In this document: positions 42,335 to 51,546 of the stretch, one piece after another
How the letters are laid out: every line of letters begins with the position of its first letter
Numbering within the stretch: position 1 is the first letter of the stretch
Source of the DNA: Aestuariibius violaceus
Lineage (GTDB): Bacteria > Pseudomonadota > Alphaproteobacteria > Rhodobacterales > Rhodobacteraceae
DNA: 64,000 nt
NCBI RefSeq assembly: GCF_040779325.2
Contig: NZ_JBFONT020000002.1
Coordinates: 310,001 to 374,000, forward strand
Direction of reading: 5' to 3'
Notes under the pieces: model-generated
Databases searched by the model: none
Told to the model about the DNA's origin: nothing
The model's input: only the letters and a program-made list of their open reading frames with translations
Translations under genes and position numbers: made by a program

Positions 42335-44020
42335 GTGGATAGGAGTGCCACAAGCGGTGATGCGTTGGAGGCCGATTTCGTCATCGTCGGCGCCGGATCG
42401 GCGGGATGCACGCTGGCCTATCGGCTGTCGGAGGCGGGGCAGAGCGTCATCGTCATCGAATATGGCGGCTCGGACGCGGGGCCGTTCATCCAGATGCCCG
42501 CCGCGCTGAGCTATCCGATGGGGATGGCGCGCTATGATTGGGGCTACCGGACGGAGCCAGAGCCGCATCTGGGCGGCCGCAGGTTGGCGTGCCCGCGCGG
42601 CAAGGTGATCGGCGGTTCGTCCTCGATCAACGGGATGGTCTATGTCCGCGGCCATGCCCGCGATTACGATCACTGGGCCAAGGCCGGCGCGGCGGGTTGG
42701 AGCTATGCGGACGTGCTGCCCTATTTCAAGCGGATGGAAAGCTGGCACGATGGCGGCCATGGCGGCGATCCGGACTGGCGCGGCAGGGATGGGCCGCTCC
42801 ATATCACCCGAGGGCCGCGCTCCAATCCTCTTCATCAGGCCTTTGTCGCGGCGGGGGCGGAGGCGGGCTATGCCCTGACCGACGATTACAACGGCCAGCA
42901 ACAGGAGGGGTTCGGCCCGATGGAGCAGACGGTCTGGCAGGGCCGCCGCTGGTCCGCTGCCAACGCATATCTCCGGCCCGCGCTTCAGCGCCCGAACTGC
43001 CATCTTATCAGAGGCTTAGCGCTTCGTGTTGTCTTCGAGCACGACCGCGCGACCGGCGTCGAAATCGCGCAGGGCAGGGCGGTCCGGCAGGTGCGCGCCC
43101 GGCGGGAGGTGATCCTTGCGGCGTCGGCCATCAACTCTCCCAAACTCCTCATGCTTTCAGGGATAGGCCCGGCGGAAGAGCTTGAAAAACATGGGATTTC
43201 CGTCCGCGCCGACCGGCCCGGCGTCGGGGCCAACCTGCAGGATCATCTGGAGGTCTATGTCCAGATGGCGGCCCAGCTGCCGGTCACGCTCTATCCCTAT
43301 TGGCAGCTTATCCGCCGGACGATCGTCGGCGCCCAGTGGGTCTTTACCCGCCGCGGCCTGGGCGCCTCGAACCAGTTCGAAAGCGCGGCCTTCATCCGGT
43401 CCCGCGCCGGGGTCGACTATCCCGACATCCAGTTCCACTTCCTGCCGCTCGCCGTCCGCTATGACGGCACGCTGCCGTTCCGTGGCCACGGCTTTCAGGT
43501 CCATACCGGGCCGATGCGGTCGAAATCCCGGGGCAGGGTGCGCCTGCGCTCGGCCGATCCCGCCAAGGCGCCCGAGATCCGCTTCGACTACATGTCCCAT
43601 CCCGACGACTGGACAGAGTTCCGCGCGGCGATCCGCCTGACCCGCGAGATCTTCTCAACAGACGCCCTCAAACCCTTCGTAAATCACGAGATTTCCCCGG
43701 GTGCGCGTGCCTTCTCGGACGATGCGCTTGACGATTTCATCCGCGCCCATGCCGAAAGCGCCTATCATCCCTGCGGTACCTGCCGGATGGGGGCCGGCGA
43801 CGATCCTATGGCGGTGGTCGACCCCGAAACGCGGGTGATCGGGGTCGACGGTCTGCGCGTCGCAGACAGCTCGATCTTTCCGCGTATCACCAACGGCAAT
43901 CTCAATGCGCCATCGATCCTGGTTGGCGAAAAGGCGAGCGATCACATTCTGGGCCGCGCGCTTCCGCCGGACCCTTCGGAGCCCTGGATTCATCCTGACT
44001 GGCGGGAAAAGCAACGTTAG
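42335..44020 (+). CDS. betA: Choline dehydrogenase (GMC oxidoreductase)
   Basis: 561 residues with GTG start. The FAD-binding DFVIVGAGSAGCTLAYRLSE lies at the N-terminus, GKVIGGSSSINGMVYVRG near residue 90 and the GMC signature-2 ASAINSPKLLMLSGIGP near 265. The active-site His is in YHPCGTCRMG near 478. It oxidises choline to betaine aldehyde at the membrane. betB and betI are not present in the window. Divergent from choXWV. Alternative GMC alcohol substrates cannot be excluded. Confidence 0.9.
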   Translation: MDRSATSGDALEADFVIVGAGSAGCTLAYRLSEAGQSVIVIEYGGSDAGPFIQMPAALSYPMGMARYDWGYRTEPEPHLGGRRLACPRGKVIGGSSSINGMVYVRGHARDYDHWAKAGAAGWSYADVLPYFKRMESWHDGGHGGDPDWRGRDGPLHITRGPRSNPLHQAFVAAGAEAGYALTDDYNGQQQEGFGPMEQTVWQGRRWSAANAYLRPALQRPNCHLIRGLALRVVFEHDRATGVEIAQGRAVRQVRARREVILAASAINSPKLLMLSGIGPAEELEKHGISVRADRPGVGANLQDHLEVYVQMAAQLPVTLYPYWQLIRRTIVGAQWVFTRRGLGASNQFESAAFIRSRAGVDYPDIQFHFLPLAVRYDGTLPFRGHGFQVHTGPMRSKSRGRVRLRSADPAKAPEIRFDYMSHPDDWTEFRAAIRLTREIFSTDALKPFVNHEISPGARAFSDDALDDFIRAHAESAYHPCGTCRMGAGDDPMAVVDPETRVIGVDGLRVADSSIFPRITNGNLNAPSILVGEKASDHILGRALPPDPSEPWIHPDWREKQR

Positions 44021-44048
44021 CTATGTGTGATAAGTGACTGAAAGAAAA

Positions 44049-44081
44049 GGCGGTGTCGATGCGGGAGGGATCGACACCGCC
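44049..44081 (-). terminator. Strong minus-strand terminator downstream of luxR
   Basis: GGCGGTGTCGAT at 44049-44060 pairs perfectly (12 bp) with ATCGACACCGCC at 44070-44081 across a 9-nt loop. The plus strand before it is AAAGAAAA, so on the minus strand the stem is followed by TTTTCTTT. It ends transcripts coming from luxR (225 bp away). No gene was found between. On the plus strand there is no T-run for betA. Confidence 0.78.
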
Positions 44082-44306
44082 AGACAGGCGTCACGCGACC
44101 GGGGAGACAGCGGACGCCGTATTCATGGCCGGACAGTGCGCGTTTGAATTCCGCCACCCATCCGACCGCCGGTTTCCCGGTCCGAACCGCAGGGCCCCGG
44201 TATCTCGGGGGTCCGATCCGATGTTCCTTAGCCTTAGGCTACCACTCACGGAACGATCTCAGGATGCCCTTTGACGCAGCGTCACGAAAGTGGGGGAAAC
44301 CTTACC

Positions 44307-45074
44307 TTACGCCGCCTCGGGTGGCTCCAGGATGAACATCTGGTTCTGGAACGACGCCTTTAGCACCGCCTGCGCCGTCGTTTCGACATCCAGCGCATCC
44401 CGCGCCAGCCGCAGATGCTTTTCGATCGTCGCTGGCGTAAGTCCCAGCAAAATAGCGATATCCTGCGTCGTTTTCCCATCGCCAACCCATTCCAGCACCT
44501 CGCGCTGGCGTTTCGTCAGCGTCCGCGAGCCGCTATAGGGCAGGGTGAGCAGTTTGAGGTGCGCGACGTTGTTCATCAGGATGATGTCCGCGCCGTGCTT
44601 CTCCCAGGTGGCGTCAGCCTCGTCTTGGGTCACATCCCGATGCGCCGTCAGCGCGATGCCGCCCTTCGACCGGGCCGAGACCGACTTGAAGCTGATCGTG
44701 TAACCAGCCCGCACACCCATGGAGCGGTTGAACTCCATCACTTTCTGCTCGCTCGGCGTCAGGTTGTCCGTCCGGCCCATATCCTCCATCCAGCGCCAGC
44801 TGCAGGCGCCTTCATTCTCCAGCGCCCAGCGGACCATAGGGGCGTGGTGGTAGAGACCTTCGTCCAGGAACGCCTTCAGATAGTCCTGATCATGATTGCT
44901 GAGCAGCACCATATCTTGTGGGTCGCCCAGCGAGGTCAGCGTCTTGTAGCGGGTAAAGCCGTAGATCAGCCGGTCGAACCCGTATTCTCCCATCCGGTCA
45001 CAATGCATGTCCCACAGGAGTTCGACCGTGGGTGCGTTGGACAGATCATGCAAATGCCGACGCAAGCTCATCAT
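44307..45074 (-). CDS. LuxR-family transcriptional regulator (autoinducer-domain solo)
   Basis: 255 residues. N-terminal autoinducer-binding-like domain (about 15-165), with YLKAFLDEGLYHHAPMVRWA in place of the usual DP-containing motif, then a LuxR helix-turn-helix at the C-terminus (LTKRQREVLEWVGDGKTTQDIAILLGLTP near 188). No luxI synthase is nearby, so it is a solo. The start can be 45074 or 45071 (ATGATG); both overlap the aroQ stop, meaning it is translationally coupled to aroQ. The strong terminator is at 44049-44081. Confidence 0.85.
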   Translation of the reverse strand: MMSLRRHLHDLSNAPTVELLWDMHCDRMGEYGFDRLIYGFTRYKTLTSLGDPQDMVLLSNHDQDYLKAFLDEGLYHHAPMVRWALENEGACSWRWMEDMGRTDNLTPSEQKVMEFNRSMGVRAGYTISFKSVSARSKGGIALTAHRDVTQDEADATWEKHGADIILMNNVAHLKLLTLPYSGSRTLTKRQREVLEWVGDGKTTQDIAILLGLTPATIEKHLRLARDALDVETTAQAVLKASFQNQMFILEPPEAA

Positions 45075-45499
45075 TGTCGGAGATGCCGCAACAAAGCGTC
45101 GATGGCAAGAAGGTAAGAGCCAATTCCGAAACCGGAAATCTGGCCCAGCGCAACGGGTGCAATCAGCGACCGATGGCGGAAATCCTCACGCGCATGAACG
45201 TTCGAGATGTGGATCTCCACAACCGGCGCCGCAATCGACGCGATCGCATCTCGCAGAGCGACCGAGGTATGCGTGTAGGCGCCCGCATTCAGTATCACGC
45301 CGTCGGGCGCATCCTGCAGCGCATCGATCAGCGCACCTTCGGAATTCGATTGAAACGCTGTCAATTCGGCGTCTTGAGAGGAGGCATGTGCACGGCATAT
45401 CTCCTCAATCTCGACGAGGGTCTGCGAGCCGTAAAGATCCGGCTCGCGCGTTCCAAGCAGGTTCAGGTTAGGGCCGTTCAGTAACAAAAGATGCGGCAT
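45071..45499 (-). CDS. aroQ: Type II 3-dehydroquinate dehydratase
   Basis: 142 residues. NGPNLNLLGTREPDLYG at the N-terminus with the catalytic Tyr of the lid, QSNSEGALIDAL, NAGAYTHTSVALRDA and VEIHISNVHAREDFRH. It dehydrates 3-dehydroquinate in the shikimate or quinate pathway. The unusual point is coupling to a LuxR regulator rather than accB/accC, which is its more common neighbour in other bacteria. Confidence 0.95.
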   Translation of the reverse strand: MPHLLLLNGPNLNLLGTREPDLYGSQTLVEIEEICRAHASSQDAELTAFQSNSEGALIDALQDAPDGVILNAGAYTHTSVALRDAIASIAAPVVEIHISNVHAREDFRHRSLIAPVALGQISGFGIGSYLLAIDALLRHLRQ

Positions 45500-46151
45500 G
45501 TCAGCTCCTTACGCGGCACGGCATACCGCCATTTCAGCGACACTGTCGAGCGTAAGGTTCGGAATTCTCTGCCAGAATGGCGGATGAGTACATTTGACAT
45601 AATATTGATTATGCGAATTACCTTGGAGTGCAAAGGTGGTTACTATTTCTCATATAGAATGAGACTGAACTGATAAGACTCCGGATCTTACGGGATCAAG
45701 CCCCTGGCTCAGCGGGCACTTGGACAGACTTCATGAACTGGAGCTTAATATTGTGGTGCGACCCGAACCCATCGTTTTGTCGATCTCGATGAGGATCCGA
45801 GTCGCCATCTAAGGTAAGAGCCAGGGCATTTGGCACCCCATAGCCGGTCGCGCGCGTCGAACGAACGATGTTCGCCTTGACCGGCCCGTATACCGGGTAG
45901 CCATCTGTGCGCTCACCGCGGGCCCGGCGAACGCGATGAGGGTTTTCGTCGAGCGACCTCTCCGCAATCGCACTTGCAGGCCCCCTGCCCCGACTCGCCC
46001 TGTTACCCGCACGATGCCGTAACCCGTCCAACATCTGCGACACTCCGAAACTTCCAGGCGGCGGTCACGGATCAGCCGTTCTGGTGCGCCGCGCTACAGT
46101 CTAGGATCAGGCGTGCTGACTCATCTCATCGAGTATCCGGGGCGAACCGCC
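45500..46151. other. Intergenic region between aroQ and the FetA-like ATPase
   Basis: About 650 bp. The aroQ promoter should lie in 45500-45650, an AT-richer stretch containing the small dyad ATTCT-CTGCC-AGAAT at 45564-45578. Over 45700-46040 a minus-strand frame is open with peptide-like runs (GYPVYGPVKANIVRSTRATG) but also has poor starts and GC-skewed composition. It could be a gene remnant; I could not assign a family and do not call it a gene. Confidence 0.5.
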
Positions 46152-46703
46152 ATGCTCAACGCCACGAACCTGTCGCTAGCAAATGGGCGGACCGTTTCGT
46201 TCTCCGCCACGGCGGGACGGCCGCTCGCCGTGGCGGGTATATCGGGGAGCGGGAAGACGCTGCTGCTACGCTCATTGGCCGATCTCGATCCTGCTCGCGG
46301 CACGGTGAATCTGGACGGCGTTTCACGCGACGCGGTGTCGGCTCCGGACTGGCGTGCGCGTGTGGCCTACGTCCCGGCGGAACCGGGTTGGTGGGCGCCT
46401 ACCCTTCGTGACCATCTGCCGGACAGTTCGTCAGACGGGCTGGCGGCTCTGGGGCTTGCCGAAGCCCTGCTCGACGCGCCCATTGACCGGCTCTCCACCG
46501 GAGAGCGCCAGCGCGCCGCGTTGCTGCGCGCCATGACGCGGCGGCCCCGCGCGCTGCTGCTGGACGAACCGACCGGCCCCCTCGACCCCGCGACGACCAC
46601 CGCCGTCGAGGCGGTGCTGAGGGACTGGCCCGGCATCCTCGTTCTGGTCAGTCATGATCCCGGGCAGCCTGACCGTCTGGGCGCAGAAAGGCTCTCGTTG
46701 TGA
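46152..46703 (+). CDS. fetA: FetA-like ABC transporter ATP-binding protein (iron export)
   Basis: 183 residues, a minimal ABC ATPase. Walker A GISGSGKT near residue 29, signature LSTGERQRAALLRAM near 113, Walker B ALLLDEPTGPLDP near 133. Coupled by GTGA to the UPF0014/FetB permease, so it matches the FetAB (YbbLM) exporter linked to iron homeostasis and oxidative stress. The ATG at 46152 fits the domain; the region upstream has no clear promoter. Confidence 0.82.
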   Translation: MLNATNLSLANGRTVSFSATAGRPLAVAGISGSGKTLLLRSLADLDPARGTVNLDGVSRDAVSAPDWRARVAYVPAEPGWWAPTLRDHLPDSSSDGLAALGLAEALLDAPIDRLSTGERQRAALLRAMTRRPRALLLDEPTGPLDPATTTAVEAVLRDWPGILVLVSHDPGQPDRLGAERLSL

Positions 46704-47500
46704 GCGCGCCGGTCCTCTCGCAGCTCGACGTCGCGGTGGCTGCACTGGCGCTGGTGCTCTGTGCCGGAGCGTCGGCGGCATTATCGCTGGGCATCGCGCG
46801 GACCTTGCTGATCGCAGGTGCGCGAATGGTTGGCCAGCTCCTCCTCTTGGCGGTCGTCCTGCGCTGGCTCTTCGCGCTGCAATCGCCTGCGGTGACGGCG
46901 CTGGCGATGCTAGCGATGGCAGGCTTTGCCGGGGTCGAGGTGATGAACCGCCAATCCCGCCTTGCTGGCCGCGGCTGGACGCTGGGCCTGGGCGCGGGTG
47001 TGATGCTGGCAGGCGGCTGGCTGGTGACGGTGCCTGCGCTTGCGCTGCTTGTTCGGGCCGATCCGTGGCACGCGCCGCAGGTGGCGCTGCCGCTCTTCGG
47101 GATGGTGGCGGGCAGCGCGATGACGGGTGTCGCGCTCGGATTGGACACCTTCGCGCGGACCGTGACGCGTGAGGCGCGCGCGATCGAAGGCCGGCTGGCG
47201 CTCGGCGCGACGCGCGAAGCGGCACTGGCGGATGCCCGGCGCGAGGCGATCCGAACCGGGCTTATGCCGGTGCTGAACGCAATGGCGGCGACGGGCGTCG
47301 TGACGATCCCGGGGATGATGACAGGGCAGATCCTGGCCGGCGCGGATCCGATGCAGGCCGCCAGGTATCAGATGCTGGTCATGTTCCTCATCGCCACGGT
47401 CAGCGTCGGTGGCACCATCGGCGCGGTCCACGCGCTGGCGCGGCGGCTCACGGACGAGCGGCACCGCCTGCGGCTGGACCGGTTGCGCGGGTCAGGGTAA
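46700..47500 (+). CDS. fetB: FetB-like ABC permease (UPF0014 family)
   Basis: 266 residues with about seven hydrophobic helices. The family block RLALGATREAALADARREAIRTGLMPVLNAMAATGVVTIPGMMTGQILAGADP near residue 165-215 is typical of UPF0014/FetB. GTG start overlapping the ATPase stop. Placed next to a siderophore importer, it would counterbalance iron overload; this is inference from context. Confidence 0.86.
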   Translation: MSAPVLSQLDVAVAALALVLCAGASAALSLGIARTLLIAGARMVGQLLLLAVVLRWLFALQSPAVTALAMLAMAGFAGVEVMNRQSRLAGRGWTLGLGAGVMLAGGWLVTVPALALLVRADPWHAPQVALPLFGMVAGSAMTGVALGLDTFARTVTREARAIEGRLALGATREAALADARREAIRTGLMPVLNAMAATGVVTIPGMMTGQILAGADPMQAARYQMLVMFLIATVSVGGTIGAVHALARRLTDERHRLRLDRLRGSG

Positions 47501-47633
47501 CGGGCCGGGACGCGCCCTCCCTCGTTTCGACCGCGAGGTCGTCGCAAGTGCCTGGCCGGGCGTTGTGCATGTCGACTACCGCTTCGAGACGCGCTTCCAT
47601 ATCCCACGCGGCTAAGATCGGAGCAGAAGGCCG

Positions 47634-48545
47634 TCAGTCGGGCGCGACGCCGTAGATGCGGGCGATGTCGTCCAGCATGAGATTTGCGGCGATCACCCCG
47701 CCCGCCGTGTTCCAGATGGCGTCGTCCACGGCGTGAACACGACCGGCTTGAACCGCCGAGAGCTGCTGCCAGAGGGGATCGGACAGCGCGTCGGCCGCGG
47801 CGGCCGCGCCTTCGCCATCGCCGGTGTCGTAGGTGAAATGGAAGATGCGGTCGCCGTCCATATCGGGGATCGATTCCTTGCCGACGCGCAGGACGAATGC
47901 CTCGACGTCCTGCAACTGAGGGCGCGCGAAGCCGAGCTGTTTCAGCAGCACGCCCGAGAAGCTGTCGAGCTGGTAGATGCGGATCTGACTGGCGAGGAAG
48001 CGGATCACGCTCACCTCCTCTTCGGTTGCCTCGCCCAGGGCCTCGGACGTTGCCGCCACGCGATCGCGGAAGGCATCCATCACAGCCTCGCCTTCTTCTG
48101 CGCGCCCGAGCGCCTGCGCATAGAGTGCAAAATTCTCCATCCAGTCACCGCGCAGCCGTTCCGACAGGATTGTCGGCGCGATGGTTGAGAGCTGATCGTA
48201 GATCTCTTCGTGGCGCTGCTTGTTGCCGAGGATCAGGTCCGGCTCGAGCGCCGCGATGAGTTCCAGGTTGACGGCATTCTCCTTGCCGACCGGCTCCACC
48301 CCCTCCATCGCGTCTGCGATATGATCGTACCATGGGTCGCCCAGCCAGGAATTCGCAGCCCCGACCGGCGTTATGCCGAGCGCCAAGGCAGCTTCGGTGC
48401 CCTCGTTGGTTAGTACGACGACGCGCTGCGGATCGCCCGGCACATCGGTCGTGCCCATGCTGTGCTCGACCTCGAATCCAGCTGCGGGAACCGCGAAAGC
48501 CGCGGCGGCGAGCGTGAGAAGAAGGCGGCGTGTCGTTCTGAGCAT
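47634..48545 (-). CDS. Iron-siderophore ABC transporter substrate-binding protein
   Basis: 303 residues, FhuD/FepB type. Signal peptide with a twin-arginine-like start (MLRTTRRLLLTLAAAAFAVPAAG). Then VEHSMGTTDVPGDPQRVVVL, the typical N-lobe, EPDLILGNKQRHEEIYDQLS, and C-lobe motifs such as DDAIWNTAGGVIAA. Divergent from the permease-permease-ATPase genes at 48642-51429, so it shares their control region. The ligand is unknown. Confidence 0.93.
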   Translation of the reverse strand: MLRTTRRLLLTLAAAAFAVPAAGFEVEHSMGTTDVPGDPQRVVVLTNEGTEAALALGITPVGAANSWLGDPWYDHIADAMEGVEPVGKENAVNLELIAALEPDLILGNKQRHEEIYDQLSTIAPTILSERLRGDWMENFALYAQALGRAEEGEAVMDAFRDRVAATSEALGEATEEEVSVIRFLASQIRIYQLDSFSGVLLKQLGFARPQLQDVEAFVLRVGKESIPDMDGDRIFHFTYDTGDGEGAAAAADALSDPLWQQLSAVQAGRVHAVDDAIWNTAGGVIAANLMLDDIARIYGVAPD

Positions 48546-48585
48546 GGGAGGATCCAGTCTGTTGCGCCCGCATTGGAGCAATGTT

Positions 48586-48611
48586 GACTGGAACAGTCGG
48601 ATATGTGACTG
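48586..48611. promoter_or_regulatory. Candidate operator between siderophore binding protein and permease genes
   Basis: GACTG-GAA-CAGTC (48586-48598) is an inverted repeat. A third GACTG occurs at 48607-48611, exactly 21 bp (two helical turns) after the first. A run of seven T follows. It lies in the 96-bp divergent region that must carry both promoters. A link to an iron regulator is inference. Confidence 0.4.
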
Positions 48612-48641
48612 ACTTTTTTTGTCAAGTATGGACTGCGCCTC

Positions 48642-49628
48642 GTGCCTCTTCGCCTCCCCTCCCTGCTCGCCGCTGTTTTTGGCCTTCTGGCGGTGGCATC
48701 CCTGCATCTCGGGCTCAGGACCTATCCGCCCGCGACGGTCTGGGCGGCGTTGACGCAGGGCGGCACCGATGCTGAGGCTTTGATTGTGACGACCCTGCGC
48801 CTGCCGCGCTTGCTTCTGGCGACAGTGGTGGGGGCCATGCTCGCCCTGTCAGGCCTGCTGATGCAGGCGGCCACGCGCAATCCGATCGCCGAGCCGGCGC
48901 TGATCGGTGTCAATGGCGGCGCGGCCTTCGCGGTGGTTGCCTGGATCGTTTTCCTTGGCGATCCGGGGATGCCCGCGCTGATGGCCATCGCGGCTTTCGG
49001 GGCGCTCGCGGCGGGGGCGCTGGTCTTCGGGTTTGTCGCTGCGGCGGCCCCCGGCTTCCCGGCCGCGGGGCTGCTTCTGGCTGGCGTCGCGGTGTCGGCG
49101 CTGCTGGCGTCCGGCGTGCAGGTTGTCGTTCTGATGAACGAGGGCGTGATGGAAGAGCTGATCTTCTGGCTCTCCGGTGCCTTCGAGGGCCGCCCGCTCG
49201 CCGGTTTGCCGCTGGCGGCTGCGCTTGGGTTGGCCGCCGCGCTGGCCGGTCTGGCGCTGGCACCCGCGCTGGACGTGATGGCAGCGGACGACGCGACCGC
49301 GGCCGCCCTGGGCGTCGCGACGGGCGGGGTGCGCGCCGCTTGCCTGGTGGCAGGTGCCGCGCTCGCGGGCGCGGGCGTTGCGCTGGCGGGGCCGGTTGCG
49401 TTCGTCGGCCTTGCCGCGCCGCACCTTGCACGTCTGTCCGGCCTGCGCGGCCACCGCGCGCTGATTCCGGTCGCGGTCCTTTGGGGCGCGATCCTCGGCG
49501 TGGGCGCCGACATCGCCGCGCGTTTCGTCCTTTATCCGTCCGAGGCGCCGGTGAGCGCGGTGACGGCCCTGATCGGCGTGCCGATCCTTCTGGTCCTGCT
49601 GCGACGTGGCGCGCGGATGCCGACGTGA
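48642..49628 (+). CDS. FecCD-family iron-siderophore ABC transporter permease
   Basis: 328 residues with GTG start at 48642 and about nine helices. The motifs ATRNPIAEPALIGVNGGAA near residue 77 and GPVAFVGLAAPHLARLSG near 250 define FecCD. Two residues in helices (LVVLMNEGVME) are like FhuB halves. Overlaps the next permease by 4 bp. It belongs to the second importer of the window. Confidence 0.92.
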   Translation: MPLRLPSLLAAVFGLLAVASLHLGLRTYPPATVWAALTQGGTDAEALIVTTLRLPRLLLATVVGAMLALSGLLMQAATRNPIAEPALIGVNGGAAFAVVAWIVFLGDPGMPALMAIAAFGALAAGALVFGFVAAAAPGFPAAGLLLAGVAVSALLASGVQVVVLMNEGVMEELIFWLSGAFEGRPLAGLPLAAALGLAAALAGLALAPALDVMAADDATAAALGVATGGVRAACLVAGAALAGAGVALAGPVAFVGLAAPHLARLSGLRGHRALIPVAVLWGAILGVGADIAARFVLYPSEAPVSAVTALIGVPILLVLLRRGARMPT

Positions 49629-50647
49629 CCGGCGCCGCGCTGCTGCTCCGCCGCCGTCTGCCGTCCGCGGCCTGGGTGCTGCCGCCAATCCTGGCTGCGT
49701 TGTTCTTGATGGGGCTGGGCCTTGGCGCGTCGTTCCTGCCGCCCGACCGGGTCTTCGCCGCCCTGACAGGCACTGGCGTGCGCAGTGACGGGATCATCGT
49801 CTGGAACCTGCGGATGCCCCGCGTCCTGATGGCGATGCTCGCAGGCGGCGCCCTGGGGCTGGCAGGGTTCCTTCTGCAACGCGCGACGCGCAACCCGCTG
49901 GCTGCGCCCGCGACGCTGGGCATTGTCGATGGCGCCGCCCTGGGGGTTCTGACCTTCCTCTGGGCCTTTTCGGATGAAGCCAATGCTCTGACCGTCCCGA
50001 TCCTCTGGCAGCCGGCCGCCGCGGCCGCGGGCGCGCTGATCTTCGCGGCTGCCGTGGCCTGGCTCGCCCGCCGCGACCTGGGCGGGCCTCTGCGCCTGAT
50101 CCTCTACGGCATTGCGCTCGGCGCGTTGGCCGACGCGCTGGTGACGCTGATGATGGTCGCGGGGCCTGTCTACCGCGCGGGTCAGGCGCTGATCTGGCTG
50201 GCCGGATCGGTTCACACGGCAAGCTGGTTCGAGGTGACCTTGCTGTCCTCCGTCGTCGCCGTGGCGCTTGTCGGAGCGGTCCCGTTGATGCGTCCGCTCG
50301 ATAACCTGCGGTGCGACGACGCGACCGCGGCGGCGCAGGGGGTGAACGTCATGCTCACCCGTGGGGCGGCGATCGGACTGGCTGTCCTGTTGACCGCAGC
50401 GGCGGTGTCGGTGGCGGGCGGCATCGGCTTCGTCGGTCTGGTCGCACCGCATCTGGCCCGCCGGATCGCGCCGTCCGGGACCGGAGCACAGGCGCTTACC
50501 ACGCTCGGCTGCGGGGCCGGGATCGTGGCGGCAGCTGACATTTTGGCGCGCCTCGCCTTCGCCCCGCTCGAGATCCCGACCGGTGCGGTGACCGCGATGA
50601 TTGGCGTTCCGGTCCTGCTGTTACTCCTCCTGCGGGGGCGAGGATGA
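49625..50647 (+). CDS. FecCD-family iron-siderophore ABC transporter permease
   Basis: 340 residues from the GTG at 49625, which overlaps the stop of the previous permease. RATRNPLAAPATLGIVDGAA near residue 82 and GGIGFVGLVAPHLARRIAPSG near 262 are family signatures. Longer in-frame starts lie deep within the previous gene and are rejected. Together with 48642-49628 it forms the heterodimeric channel. Confidence 0.92.
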   Translation: MTGAALLLRRRLPSAAWVLPPILAALFLMGLGLGASFLPPDRVFAALTGTGVRSDGIIVWNLRMPRVLMAMLAGGALGLAGFLLQRATRNPLAAPATLGIVDGAALGVLTFLWAFSDEANALTVPILWQPAAAAAGALIFAAAVAWLARRDLGGPLRLILYGIALGALADALVTLMMVAGPVYRAGQALIWLAGSVHTASWFEVTLLSSVVAVALVGAVPLMRPLDNLRCDDATAAAQGVNVMLTRGAAIGLAVLLTAAAVSVAGGIGFVGLVAPHLARRIAPSGTGAQALTTLGCGAGIVAAADILARLAFAPLEIPTGAVTAMIGVPVLLLLLLRGRG

Positions 50648-51429
50648 CACTGCGGCTGGACGCGGCGCAGGGCGGGTACGGAGGCCGCCCGGTTCTCGAA
50701 GGGATCGACCTTGCGTTGGGGGCTGGCGAGGTTGTGGCGCTCTGCGGGCCGAACGGCTGCGGCAAGTCCACCGCCCTGCGCGCCCTGCGCGGCGCGCTGC
50801 CGTTGACGGCGGGGGCGGCGATGCTGGGGGACCGCAAGGTGACCGAGATCGGTGCAAAGGCGCTGGCGCGCGAGGTGGCCATGCTCGGCCAGACGCCTGT
50901 TCCTCCGGAAGAGATCGTCGTTCGCGACCTCGTGGCGCTCGGCCGCTACGCCCATCGGCGCGCCTTCGCGCCTCTGGCGGCGGCAGACCATGAGGCCATC
51001 GACCGGGCGCTCCACCGGACGGGGGCGTGGTCGATCGCGGATCGGCCCGTGGCGGACCTTTCGGGGGGCCAGCTCCAGCGCAGCTGGATCGCGATGACCG
51101 TCGCGCAGGATGCGCCGCATCTCTTGCTGGACGAGCCGACGAACCACCTCGACATGGGCCATGCACTGGTGGTGATGGACCTGATCCGCCGTCTCGCGCG
51201 GGAGGACGGGCGCGCCGTTGCGGTCGTGCTGCATGACCTCAATCTCGCCGCGCGCCATGCCGACCGGATCGTGCTGATGGCCAACGGCCAGGTTCAGGCG
51301 GACGGCGCGCCGCGCGAGGTCTTGAGCGAACAACGCCTGGCCCTCGTCTACGACACGGTCTGCGCGGTCCTGGATCATCCCAAGGGCGGACCGCTGATAG
51401 TCCCTTTGGGCAGCCAGCGGACACTCTGA
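50644..51429 (+). CDS. Iron-siderophore ABC transporter ATP-binding protein
   Basis: 261 residues, FepC/FhuC type. Walker A GPNGCGKST near residue 38, signature LSGGQLQRSWIAMTVAQD near 141, Walker B LLLDEPTNHLDM near 161 and switch VVLHDLNLAARH. ATGA overlap with the permease. Last gene of the operon. Compared with the 2837-3691 ATPase it has the standard short N-terminus. Confidence 0.94.
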   Translation: MTLRLDAAQGGYGGRPVLEGIDLALGAGEVVALCGPNGCGKSTALRALRGALPLTAGAAMLGDRKVTEIGAKALAREVAMLGQTPVPPEEIVVRDLVALGRYAHRRAFAPLAAADHEAIDRALHRTGAWSIADRPVADLSGGQLQRSWIAMTVAQDAPHLLLDEPTNHLDMGHALVVMDLIRRLAREDGRAVAVVLHDLNLAARHADRIVLMANGQVQADGAPREVLSEQRLALVYDTVCAVLDHPKGGPLIVPLGSQRTL

Positions 51430-51546
51430 CACGCCACGTCTGCCCCATCGGAACCGGATCTACCCGAGTTCCCCTTTGCTCTGACCTGCGACAGGCGAAC
51501 AGATGCTGTGACAGAAAGGCAGCGGAGCAGATCCGGGTGACGTGGG

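Noticed and set aside
44082..44306. Possible small gene between luxR and its terminator
   Set aside because: Open frames are short or have no start with a ribosome site, and no residue pattern suggests a protein.
45696..46043. Minus-strand open frame of 115 residues upstream of the FetA-like gene
   Set aside because: Some stretches look protein-like, but there is no family match, no ribosome site and competing frames. Described only as a possible remnant.
47501..47633. Plus-strand run reading WPGVVHVDYRFETRFHIPRG after fetB
   Set aside because: It continues an alternate frame of fetB; too short to assign, although it may be the relic of another gene.
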